DNA of 64,000 nucleotides, from positions 18,964,501 to 19,028,500 of the forward strand of contig NW_018343984.1 in NCBI RefSeq assembly GCF_002099425.1. The letters run 5' to 3'. Shown in pieces: positions 52,343 to 61,540 of this stretch (within the stretch, counting starts at the first letter, position 1; each line of letters starts with the position of its first letter). Origin of the DNA: Phascolarctos cinereus (taxonomy: Eukaryota > Chordata > Mammalia > Diprotodontia > Phascolarctidae). Made by a program: the position numbers and the translations under genes. The notes beneath the pieces were generated by a model. The model was given only the letters and a program-made list of their open reading frames with translations, ran no database searches and had not been told where the DNA came from.

Positions 52343-52690
52343 TCAAATGCTTACTGTGTGTTAGGTACTGTGCTAAGCAATGAGAATACAAGAAACTGTT
52401 GAACTTACTCTTCTTTGCACACAGAAATGTAGATTTTTTAATAATTAAGTTCACAATAAAACTAATTTTAAAAATGCTGAATGATCAGGTATCAGCCTGT
52501 CAAGAAATAGTCAACAAACATTTGTTAAGTTCTGACTATGTGCCAGCAGACACTGTGCTGATAAGGATACCAAAAAATGTAAACAACAACAACAACAAAA
52601 CACCAAAAACAAAGACAGAAACAAAAAATCCAGAATCCCAGCCCTCAAGGAACTCACATTTTAATTGGGGAAACAACATGCAAAAACCTC
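52343..52690 (-). repeat. Two L2 3' fragments
   Basis: 52343-52400: TTAGGTACTGTGCTAAGCAA. 52500-52690: CTGACTATGTGCCAGCAGAC, CCAGCCCTCAAGGAACTCAC, TTTTAATTGGGGAAACAACA. A CAA run at 52583-52600 interrupts the second. Confidence 0.8.
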
Positions 52691-53035
52691 TTTAAAATAG
52701 CTTTTCTTATTAGCCAAATGTAGTAATACTTAAATTCTCTTGGATCAGCTATTTCAAGTAAGTGTTGAAATTTTACATATGATATGTATCTGCAATTATT
52801 GAATAGGAAAAGAAAATAGTATATTATTTCTCAAGTGTGCATGGAATCTTTACAAACATGGACCATATGTTACAGCAAAAATAAGATCACAAATAAATGT
52901 AGAAAAGCATTAATATTAAATGAACAGTTTGCTGACCACAATGCAATGAAATTATCTTCAACAAAACATTGTCAAATAAAGAGTTAAAATTAAGAGGAGA
53001 CAAAGTAACTTAATCCTAAAGAATTTGTGGGTCAA

Positions 53036-53305
53036 GCCAGGTGTGTGGTGGAACATGCCTTTTGGTCCTTGCTGCTGAAGTCTCTGAGGCAGATGGATCA
53101 GTTTGATTGGGAAGTTCTGAGGTTCAGTGGACTTGGCTGACCAGATGTCTGTAATTCTGGCTTGAGAATGGTGAGCACCCAAGAGTGGAAGTGGATGGCA
53201 CCATATTTCATAAGATCAGAAACAGAGAAGTTCAAAATTCTATGCAGCTCAGTGGTAGGATTGGTCCCATTATTGGTTCCTATACATCCAGCCTATATAA
53301 GATAA
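53036..53305 (+). pseudogene. 7SL (signal recognition particle) RNA retropseudogene
   Basis: 7SL RNA is the scaffold of the SRP in the cytosol. The text follows 7SL end to end: GCCAGGTGTGTGGTGGAACA (5' domain), AAGTCTCTGAGGCAGATGGA, GGGAAGTTCTGAGGTTCAG, TCTGGCTTGAGAATGGTGAG (the region with the GGTGACC turn), then AGATCAGAAACAGAGAAGTT and CAAAATTCTATGCAGCTCAG with GTGGTAGGATTGG (the conserved SRP54/S-domain part), and a 3' end near CATCCAGCCTATATAAGATA. It is about 270 nt against roughly 300 for the gene, with many substitutions and several small deletions. An A-rich tail follows, and 18-bp flanking duplications (53018-53035, 53539-53556) show LINE-driven retroposition. Marsupials lack Alu and B1, so this is an independent 7SL copy. 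Confidence 0.87.
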
Positions 53306-53538
53306 GGAAAGAAATAAGGAAAGAAAGAAAGGAAGGAAGGAAGGAAAGAAGGAAGGAAGGAAGGAACAAAGAAAGAAAGAATGAATGAATGAAAGAAAGA
53401 AGGAAAGAAGGAAGGAAGGAAGAAAAAGAAAAAAGAAAGGAAGGAAAGAAGGAAGGAAAGAAAGAATGAAGAAAGAAAAAAGAAAAAGAAAGAGAAAGGA
53501 AGGACGAAAAAAAGAAAGCAGAACAGAAGGAGGGAGGT
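53306..53538 (+). repeat. GAAA/GGAA tract grown from the 7SL A-tail
   Basis: About 230 bp of purine (GGAAAGAAATAAGGAAAGAA onward) lying between the 7SL 3' end and the right-hand target duplication. It therefore derives from the retroposon tail. The overlapping minus-strand Phe/Leu/Ser frames are artefacts. Confidence 0.9.
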
Positions 53539-53655
53539 AAAGAATTGGTAGGTCAAAGAATAAATAATAGAAATGGTAGATAATTTCATTTAATATAATG
53601 GCAACAATGAGACAAAATACCGAGATATTTAGGTGGTACAAGAAAATACAATTCA

Positions 53656-54453
53656 TGCTTCTAGGGCAGTGTTTTCCAAGGCTTTGTTCTGGGCTTTCTT
53701 TTCTTCTTCTTCCTTTTGCTCTTTTACTTGGTGATCTCATCAGTCGTCAAGTATTCAACGATCATTTCTATGCAGTTGATTCTCAGATCTGTTTCTCCAG
53801 CCCTAACCTCTCTTCTGATGTCCAGTCTTAAATCTCCAGCTGTCTATTGGACAACTCAAACTGAATGTCTTTTAAATCTTTTAAACCAACATATCCAAAA
53901 AATGAACTCTTTATCATTCCTTTCAAACACTTCCCACTTCCTTATTTCCCATCATTCTCAAGGTCATCAACAGCCTCCCAGTCCTCAGGCCCACAACCTA
54001 GATGTTATTCTCAACTCCTCATTTTCTCTTTCTCCACCCCCTTGTCCAGTCTGTTACCATGTACTGTTACTTCTACCTTCATAAAATCTATCCTATATGC
54101 TCCCTTTTTGCCTCTAGATTTTTTCACTGGCTATCTCCCATGCCTAGAATTCTTTCTCTCTGTACCTCTGCTTCCTGTTTCCATGACTTCCTTTAAACCT
54201 CAGTCTCCTTCAAGAAGTCTTTCCTAGGGCCCCTAAAGTTAGAGCCTTCCTTCTGAGATTGTGGCCATCTTATCACACACATTTCTATGTAGCTATCTTG
54301 TTGTCACTTGGCAATTTTTATGTTGTTACTCTCATTATGTTGTAAACTCCTTACAGGCAGGAACTGTTTTTGCCCGTCTTTGCATCTCTGACACTTAACA
54401 CAATGCCTGGTAGATAGTATGTGCTTGATGCCTATTGGTTGAATGACTGATGC
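53656..54453 (+). repeat. L2 LINE: RT active-site region to 3' end, ~800 bp
   Basis: CTTGGTGATCTCATCAGTCG, then HFYAVDSQICFSSP, the decayed L2 RT motif (family form YADD). It continues ATCTCCAGCTGTCTATTGGA, CCACAACCTAGATGTTATTC, CTATCTCCCATGCCTAGAAT, GTTGTAAACTCCTTACAGGC, ACAATGCCTGGTAGATAGTA. An internal deletion lies near 54115-54125. It is the longest L2 copy here. Confidence 0.92.
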
Positions 54454-54477
54454 ATTGTTAGTTTATCTGTGCATTAG

Positions 54478-55335
54478 ATCAGCTATTCTGGAAAGCAGCT
54501 TGGAACTATGCCAAAAGGGTTAGTAATGCCCTTTGACTCAGTGATACACCTACCAGGCTTATACCCAGAGAGATTAAAGAATGAAAAAAGATCCTGTATG
54601 TATGAAAATTCTTTCTGTTTTGGGAAAGACCCAAAAAACTAAAGGAGGAGGGTACCAATTAATTTAGGAATGGTTGCACAAATTTTGGAATATTAGTATA
54701 ACAGAATACTACTGTGCTGTAAGAAATGAGACGGTTTCAGGGAAACCTGGAAAGGCTTGTATGAACTGATGCAGAGTGAAGTGAACAGAATCAGGAGAAC
54801 AATTTGTTACCATAAAAACAATATTGTAAACATGAGCTATTTTCAAAGACTTAAGAAATCTGACAAGAATAATGATTAACCATTAGTCTAGAGGACCAGC
54901 AATGAAGAAAACTGACCATGTCCTGACACAGAAGTGTTGCATTAAATATGTAGACTTAGATGCATTTTTTGTTTTTGCTAGGCGATGGGGTTAAGTGACT
55001 TACTCAGGTCACACAGCTAGTAAGTGTCAAGTGTTTGGTCTGCGGCTGGATTTGAACTCAGGTCTTCCTGACTCCAGGGCCCGTGCTGTATCCACTGTGC
55101 CACTTAGCTGCCCCTTAGATGCATTTTTTGAAATGGCCAGTATGAGAATCTATTCATATTTGTTACAAATACTTTGTTTCTCAACCACGACTCAGCATCC
55201 CCCACCCCAACACTGGAGAGAGGGAAGGAAAAATACTTGGTAATTGAAAAAATTAAATTAAAATAAAAACAAAAGCCAGACAATAAACACATAAATAAAC
55301 AAGCAAATAGATAAATAGATAAATAAATGAATAAG
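54478..55335 (+). repeat. L1 LINE 3' end (ORF2 end and 3' UTR), split by a SINE
   Basis: TTCTGGAAAGCAGCTTGGAA, AGTATAACAGAATACTACTG, GAACTGATGCAGAGTGAAGT, GAACAGAATCAGGAGAACAA, then 3' UTR text. After the SINE: TGAAATGGCCAGTATGAGAA, TCATATTTGTTACAAATACT and an AAATA-rich tail (55255-55335). Confidence 0.88.
54972..55113 (-). repeat. WSINE1-like SINE nested in the L1 3' UTR
   Basis: TTTTTGCTAGGCGATGGGGT, TAAGTGACTTACTCAGGTCA, GACTCCAGGGCCCGTGCTGT, ending CTTAGCTGCCC. TTAGATGCATTTTTTG, 16 bp and exact, flanks it (54956-54971, 55115-55130). Confidence 0.95.
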
Positions 55336-55738
55336 TGAAAGAGTGAAAAGTCTCTTCCCAGAAGAAGGGTGAGGGAGCAGAAGCAAAATGATACAGCCAC
55401 AGAGTCACACAATCACAGACAGTTGGGAGAAACCTCAGTAGCTATCTGAACCCAAACAAAAAGGAAATCTGTATAACATACCCAACAAGTGATCCTCCAG
55501 CTTGAAGACCTCTGAGAAGAGAGAACTCACCGCTTCTAGAGACAAACCATTCCACTTTTGGACAACTCAGCCTGCTAGGAAGTTTTTCTTGACATAGAGG
55601 CTAAAAGTGCCTCTTTGCTATTGCTAACAATTGCTTCTATCTCTGTGTTCTGGGACCAAGCCAAACAAACCTACTCTTTTCTCCACAGAACAGCCTTTCA
55701 GATAGCTGAAGGCAGCTTCTTATATTCCTCCTGAATCT

Positions 55739-55965
55739 TCACTTTATTTTTATTTTTATAGCACTTCGAGGTTTGAGAATAGTTTACATGTTATCTCATT
55801 TTATCCCCATTACCTGGAAGTTGATGCTATTATTATCCTCATTTTACATATAAGGAAACTGAAGCCAAGAAGGTTAGGTTTCTTGCCCAGGATCACATAG
55901 CTAGTAAGTGTCTTGAGACAATTCTAGTGCTATATCTGCTGCACAATCTAGCTGCCTCTAGACAC
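55739..55965 (-). repeat. MIR-like SINE, type A, nested in L3/CR1
   Basis: ATAGCACTTCGAGGTTTGAG, TTTACATGTTATCTCATTTT, CTCATTTTACATATAAGGAA, GATCACATAGCTAGTAAGTG. Confidence 0.88.
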
Positions 55966-56107
55966 GCCCAATTCTTCTAACTGAGCCTCATATGATAGCC
56001 TTTCATCATTCTAATTGACCTCTCCTGGATTTACTCCAATTTATCAATGTCCTACTTAAATCATTGCATGCAGAATTCAGCACACTACTACAAGTGTTCA
56101 GGGAGGA

Positions 56108-56600
56108 CTAGTACCTCTAGTGTGAGGGCTTGCTGGGCCTTTTTCAGGGTTACTCATCCACCTTTGATATTCCTCTTTACCCAACTGTCACCTGTGGTTC
56201 CAAGTAGATACAACTTGCCAAGTGGCCACCATCAGTAAAACCATCTCAGCAGACAGGCTAACCTGGGAATTACGGGGATATCTACCCCAAGCATGTGAAG
56301 ACTTCCTCTGGTGGAATGAGTGGAATTTGTTCCAACAGTCATGAAGGTGGTTGCAATAGGCTCTGTGGAGTGCTTAGTGCTTGGTCAGACATCAAAGATG
56401 CCAGGGTATCCTGCAACATCGCCCGTCATCCTGACTTTTTTCTTGCCACTGGATTTCAATGACTCTGGAAGAGCCAGTGAGGTTGATAACTTTGTGCAGC
56501 TGTGCCTCATGTAAATCCAGTCCATGAATGGGTAAAGACATCACTTCATGATGTCATTGATCCTTTTCAAAATGAAAGACAAAAACCACCAACAACAGTA
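56108..56600 (+). repeat. RTE/BovB-tail-like marsupial repeat, copy 2
   Basis: Same family as 5760-6145 and better preserved, extending further 5' (GTGTGAGGGCTTGCTGGGCC, CCCAACTGTCACCTGTGGTT, CAAGTGGCCACCATCAG). It ends AATGAAAGACAAAAACCACC then AACAACA. Inserted within L3/CR1. Confidence 0.68.
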
Positions 56601-56604
56601 AAAC

Positions 56605-56830
56605 TAGAGACAGTGAATGGAATGCTGGATTCAGAGTTAGGAACACATGAGTTAAAATCTGGCTTCAGACATTTACTAGCTGTGTGACCCTGAATAAGTC
56701 ACTTAACATCCATTTGCCTCAGTTTCCTCAACTGTAAAAAGATAATAACAGGACCTACATAGCAGGGATATTGTAAGAATTAAATGAAATAATATTTGTG
56801 AAGTACTTAGCACATAACTGCTTAATCCCT
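56605..56830 (+). repeat. MIR-like SINE, type A
   Basis: GAATGCTGGATTCAGAGTTA, TTACTAGCTGTGTGACCCTG, TGCCTCAGTTTCCTCAACTG, TTGTGAAGTACTTAGCACAT. Confidence 0.85.
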
Positions 56831-57375
56831 CCCCTTTCCCTATAATACTTAAGAGGAGATCTGATGAAGGCCAAGTGCAGTGAGATTATCATCTCCCCGT
56901 TTATGATAGCTATGCCCCTCTCAATGAAGCCCAATATTATGTAAGCTTTTTTGATGCCACATCACCACACTGACTCGTTCAAATGCCACTGACAGTGGGT
57001 TGGCAATCCATCTGTCAATTTTTGCAGGATTCAAGGATCTAGTTCACTTGGGCCAGATGATTTGAGTTCACATCAAGGGCAAATTAGTGTTCTCTTACTA
57101 TCTACTAACCTATCATGGGAATCAACTCTCTGCTAGCCACTTTTTTTCAGTCACTTCCCAGTGAAAAGGTAACTCTATTTTGCAGAGAAAACTGAACCAG
57201 TATAAGAAGTTAGATGCTCTACCTTCTCCATTTTTCAAGCTGCTATTTTTCCATCACCTTGAAGCAAGTTTCTTCTTTGATACTCCTTTATTTTCCTCCC
57301 AATATAGCTTTTAAAATCCCTTTTTTTGTTGTTCTCAGCTTCCTTTGCTAACCTCTGTTCATTTTGAACTTTAAC

Positions 57376-57435
57376 ATTCTTGACTACACACGTGCGCACG
57401 CACACACAGACACACACACACACATATATATATTA
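57376..57435. repeat. CA/TA microsatellite
   Basis: GCACGCACACACAGACACAC followed by CACATATATATATT. It gives a Cys/Val artefact at the start of the overlapping minus frame. Confidence 0.9.
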
Positions 57436-58100
57436 CAGTATCATACCTTGCTCTTATGTCTTAATATTCATCTTCTGTTCCCTGGCCTTCTTTGCATCTT
57501 CTGTTCATTGACCTTAAAAATCTAAGTTAGTTGATGATTTTCCTGAACATCCGCATTGGTCTTTTCAAATAAATCCCATTTTTCTTCCTCATTGGATATA
57601 CTTTCATTTATACCTTCAGAATTTCTTCAGAATTTGAGTATCTCCTCTCTCTCTCTCATGGCCTGACTTCTCTAATGCATTTTACCCAGTAAGCTCGTAC
57701 CTGTCATTCCTTTGAACTATATGAAATCTACATTCCCAAAATCCAGCTGCATGTTAGGCTAGAATTCTCCTCTATTCCAAACCCTAGGACAATGGTCACT
57801 TTTCCCGAGGTTCTCATTACTTACATTCCAGCAACCACTTCCTCTTTGTTAGTGGGAATCAAATCTAGAATAAAATTCTCCTTTGTTGGTTCCTCCAACT
57901 CTTGAAGGATGAAAGTCATGAAGGTCTTAGCTTTCCTGCCATTGGCAAAAGCAGAGAGCCTTGACCACATTTCCATTAAAGTTAGTGGACCCTGCTGCCA
58001 ACGGGTCTCAGAAGATACAATGACTTCAAGTATCCAACTCCATTGTAGATGCTAACCACTAAATATCCAGATGTCTATTTCATTAATGTACCAGGAGCCA

Positions 58101-58529
58101 GAAGTTAACCACGTAAGCAATATCCCTTTCTAACTGTTATTGCTGCTGATAGAGGAGGCTTGCCTAGCCTAGTGCTGCTATCCATGGGCATTGGATTTAC
58201 GAGCCATTGCAAGGGTCTTTGTCCATGGTGCTGAAATTTAGAGGGGTACTGACAAAGGTTTCAGACTTTCAGTAGCAAAGAAACGACTGAGTTTAGCACC
58301 TAGCAGGCGATAATAGTTGGCTAAAATTGCAAGCTACTAGATAGTATTGTGCCACATAGCCACATGGGCACACACACAGAGACACACAGACACACAAGAC
58401 ACACACACACACACACACACACACTGGGTGGCATCACAAGTGTATTTCAAGGACTTGTGACTAGGTCCCCATTAAACTCGGGGAAGATCCTTCACTTTTC
58501 TATGACTGATCTTGACCCTTCACAGAATA
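58101..58529. other. Unassigned stretch with a CA microsatellite
   Basis: The CA repeat spans 58366-58425 (GAGACACACAGACACACAAG then pure CA). The remainder is not recognised and no gene is supported. Confidence 0.5.
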
Positions 58530-58690
58530 GTGTCAACAAGTATTTAGTTAAGTTATGTGCCAGGCATGGTGTTAAGCACTGAGGATCCAGAAAAAGGGCA
58601 AAAATAGTCCCAGACGTCAAGAAATTTGCACACTAGTGTGGGAGACAACCTATGAACAACTAGGTACATATAAGGTATATTCAGAATAAA
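58530..58690 (-). repeat. L2 LINE 3' end
   Basis: GTGCCAGGCATGGTGTTAAG, GTCCCAGACGTCAAGAAATT, CACTAGTGTGGGAGACAACC. Confidence 0.85.
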
Positions 58691-58734
58691 TCACTATTAT
58701 ACCACACTGCTGAATGATGTATCTCCTCTACACC

Positions 58735-59110
58735 ATCCCTGGCAAGTGACTATCTATCTTCTGCTTAAATATATCCAGAGATGGGAAACTCAGTACTTCT
58801 AGAGGTATCCCATTCCATTTTTAGGATAAGGGTAATTTGCTAGTCTGTCTCTGAAATAGTAACCCCAGAGCAGAATATACTTATATCAAGACTAAATTTT
58901 CTTCTTTGCAACTTTTACTCACTTCTCCCAGTTATGCCTCCTGGGGCCAAGCAGGATGTTTCTCATCCTCATTTTATGTGGTAGCCCTTCAAATATTTGG
59001 AAAGGACTCTCATTTCCCCCCAATCCTAGGTGGAACATTGTCATTTCCTTCAACCAATTCTTATATGAAATGGACTAAAGGACCTTTCCTGGGTTCAGTG
59101 TGTTCTCTAT
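58735..59110 (-). repeat. L3/CR1 LINE 3' end
   Basis: TTCTGCTTAAATATATCCAG, CCCATTCCATTTTTAGGATA, TCTTTGCAACTTTTACTCAC, CTCCTGGGGCCAAGCAGGAT, AGCCCTTCAAATATTTGGAA, TTCCTTCAACCAATTCTTAT. Confidence 0.9.
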
Positions 59111-59149
59111 CTTTTCTTAAATCCCTGAGGATAGTGTATCTTAGGTTGA

Positions 59150-59373
59150 TTATGGTAATAACTTACATTTATATAACAAAGGGCTTTCTTCACAACAACC
59201 TTGTATGGTGAGCAGTGCAAGTATTAGTATCTCCATTTATAAATGAGGAAACTGAGCCTCAGAGGACTTAAATGAATTGTTCAAAGTCACACAGTTAGGA
59301 TGTGGAAGAATTAGAACTTCAACCCCCAGATCTTTTGACTCTTATAGTATGCTCCACCATGCCTTCTGCCAGC
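59150..59373 (-). repeat. MIR-like SINE
   Basis: TAACTTACATTTATATAACA, CTCCATTTATAAATGAGGAA, ACTGAGCCTCAGAGGACTTA, AGTCACACAGTTAGGATGTG. Confidence 0.85.
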
Positions 59374-61149
59374 TGGTAAAATATTAAATTACTTAGAATA
59401 TCTATTCTTCCTAGATGTCATGAATTTCAATCCAATCCACAAGGATGAATGATTATAAATTCCAAGTTACTGGGTTCTGAATTAATGAGACTTTACTCTG
59501 TTTCTCCTCTCTGTGCATTCCTCTTCTCCATCCATTATAGGTTTTTGCTTTTGGAGTCATGTTGCCAGGTGCAGAAGCAATGGCTGATCTCTTCCCAGGC
59601 AGTGGGTTTTTAGATAATTACCCTTCTGGGTATTGAACAGACAGACTGAAATCTTTGCTGGGGGCGGGGGAGGGTGTCTGGCAGGTGGCTCATGTTGGAT
59701 TAGTTAGATGCATTTGGGGGTGGGTTACATGTTGTAAAGTAAATTTCAACTCTGATCTGTCTCCCAACAGATTGAGTTCGGTCTGTGTTTTTCCCATGGT
59801 TACTATAGTATGCTTTGTAAGTAGGACAAAATAGGAGGTTTGATTAAAACTGAACACTTCACCAATTGTTAGCTTTTGCTATATAAATATTAAATAGTTT
59901 GTTTTGTCTTTAAAAATAAAAAGACACAAACCAGTAGCGAATGCTTAAAATGTAAGGCTGTATTTTTAAGTCATGAAGTAACCTACTTTACCAGAAATTG
60001 TGTCTTTTGCACTCTTCCCAGCGTTAATTATGGAACTTTCCTGGCTGGCAGATCAATAATTATTCATGATGGGGACCCATCACCAGATAGTAAGTGCTTT
60101 GTGCAATTTTCAGGTCACTTTTGTAGTTCAAGATTTTCCATTCTGTCATACGATAATCCCTTTCTGCTGGAACATAAGTGAACACTTCTCAGCTGTGCAC
60201 CGCAGGGGAGAGACAATTCCAAGAAGGGCAGAGTGAGACAGGAAAGTGGAGTTTCAACCTTTATGGATGAGACTGGGTATTTATTTTTTCAAAAAAATAT
60301 TTACAAAGAAGAAAAGTGTCTACAGCGGTGCACAACAGATCAGGGCAGCTAAAGGTGATTCAGTGACCGTGGAGAGATGCCATCACCCCCAAGATTTCCA
60401 TTGCCTTAAGGGGCAAAGGGGGTGGAAAATGCCAGCAAACCCTTTTCACTTCTCTGACATATGCACTCTGAAAAAGTCAAAGCCCTACATTCTAATAAAA
60501 TTAATGTGACTTTGGGAAATAAAGAGGACAGACCAAAGAAAGAGGAAGAAACCCGTACCATTTCTGCAAGCATGTTGTGTTGTGACAGATAAAAATCATT
60601 TGACAATCACTGTCCATTTTTGTCTACCCTGTCCATATCCATAGATCTTCACTCTTGTATTCCTGAAGTCTTCAGATGCCAGAAATAGTCTACTTGCCTT
60701 TATTAAGTTACTTTATTAGGTCTACAGTGGACTGCTCTATGCAATTAAGTAGTGAGTTCCACGTTTCTGCTTTAATAATCTGGTAGCTTTGTGTTTTCAT
60801 TGTTGTGGATACTCTCTCCATAAGTGCAGACCCCAAGCCATCCATTCTTGGCCATCCTGTAGACCTCATATCCATGTCCCATAAATCTACCACCTGAGTG
60901 GGAGGGGCTGGGGAGGGGGGCAGCGAAGACAGCTGACAAACATCACTCTAGCATCTTCCTGTAGTTCTCCCGGTGTGTCAAGGAAAGCAAAGGACCACAA
61001 GCTGGTCATCTTTCTCTCTCACCATGTAGCTGAACCATCTTCTTTTCTAGTACACATTTCTCTGAAGCTATATCCTTTATTCTGTTTCTTCTATGTATTT
61101 TCTCACTGATAAAATGCTTGTAGTCTTTTGACTAAGATCATATGTAACT
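59374..61149. other. Repeat-free 1.8 kb; candidate conserved non-coding block at 59740-60530
   Basis: This is the longest stretch in the window with no recognisable repeat. Around 60010-60090 it has AT-rich words typical of developmental enhancers (GCGTTAATTATGG, CAATAATTATTCATGATGG). Open frames (87, 66 and 61 aa) show no domain. Conservation is untested. Confidence 0.3.
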
Positions 61150-61380
61150 TGAGAGGCAATGTGGCATAGAAAGCTATGTCTGAATGCAAGAAGACCTGGT
61201 TTCAAGTCCTGTTCTGACACATATTGGCTTTGTGATCCTGGGCAAGTCATTCAATCTCCCCATTATCTAGGCAATCCTCTAAGACTGCAAGTTGCACAAA
61301 CATGGCTGAGAGGGAGTTTCCTCACCATGAATTTCCCTATACCAATTAAATCACAAGAATAGTCCCCATATCCTATCCAT
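61150..61380 (+). repeat. MIR-like SINE, type C
   Basis: GAGAGGCAATGTGGCATAGA, GTGATCCTGGGCAAGTCATT, GCAATCCTCTAAGACTGCAA, ATACCAATTAAATCACAAGA. Confidence 0.88.
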
Positions 61381-61484
61381 ATGCATAATCCATTCAATTA
61401 CAGAATGTATCTATCAAGAGATGCGCTCAAAGTATGCACTAAAAATGTTTGTTGACCTCACTAGGCATCTGCATTAGGGCAAAG

Positions 61485-61526
61485 GTACCCAGTGCCTGGC
61501 ACTCAATAAATGTTTGTTGCCTGACT
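61485..61526 (+). repeat. Very short 5'-truncated L2 insertion
   Basis: CCAGTGCCTGGCACTCAATA then AATGTTTGTTGCCTGACT, only 42 bp. Flanked by GCATTAGGGCAAAG (61471-61484) and GTATTAGGGTAAAG (61527-61540), which differ by two C/T changes. Confidence 0.7.
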
Positions 61527-61540
61527 GTATTAGGGTAAAG

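Larger units (their letters stand above)
51638..52766. repeat. Inverted-repeat structure, 1129 bp, identity unknown
   Basis: The left arm (51638-51723) and right arm (about 52695-52766) are inverted copies. Two blocks are identical on both arms: 23 bp at 51638-51660 versus 52744-52766 and 22 bp at 51697-51718 versus 52699-52720. The piece between the blocks is diverged and shorter on the right. The outer flanks GAAGTTTT (51630-51637) and GAAATTTT (52767-52774) match at 7 of 8 bases, like an 8-bp target duplication. The interior holds unique DNA, a GATG repeat (52263-52335) and two old L2 fragments (minus, 52343-52400 and 52500-52690). No transposase is seen. Confidence 0.75.
52805..53655 (+). 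repeat. L1 LINE ORF2 endonuclease fragment, split by a 7SL pseudogene
   Basis: The left piece carries ATGGACCATATGTTACAGC and TTTGCTGACCACAATGCAAT, encoding ADHNAMKL, the C-terminal catalytic SDHNA motif of the L1 AP-type endonuclease. The right piece (53539-53655) continues with AAATAATAGAAATGGTAGAT, AATTTCATTTAATATAATGG and AATGAGACAAAATACC, the segment just downstream in L1. It is too decayed to be functional. Confidence 0.78.
55400..58100 (-). mobile_element. L3/CR1 LINE, long broken copy reaching the endonuclease domain
   Basis: From the 3' side: AGCCTGCTAGGAAGTTTTTC, GGGACCAAGCCAAACAAACC (55400-55738); GACCTCTCCTGGATTTACTC, AATTTATCAATGTCCTACTT (55966-56107); TGATAGCTATGCCCCTCTCA, TTATGTAAGCTTTTTTGATG (56845-57065). 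Upstream, minus frame 57423-57235 encodes RLAKEAENNKKRDFKSYIG, the CR1 linker between endonuclease and RT (family form AKEVKNNKKGFFKYI). 57880-57960 minus encodes EEPTKENFILDLIPTNKEE (family form EEPTRGALLDLVLTNRE), the endonuclease end. Much of the RT is missing, and stops abound. Interrupted by a MIR, an RTE-like repeat and a second MIR-like SINE. Confidence 0.8.

Noticed and set aside
53270-53740. 156-aa minus-strand open frame
   Set aside because: It is the purine tail of the 7SL copy read in reverse; no domain.
57235-57423. Minus frame starting with alternating Cys and Val
   Set aside because: The first residues are the CA microsatellite. The rest is L3/CR1 linker sequence, already described as a LINE relic and not a host gene.
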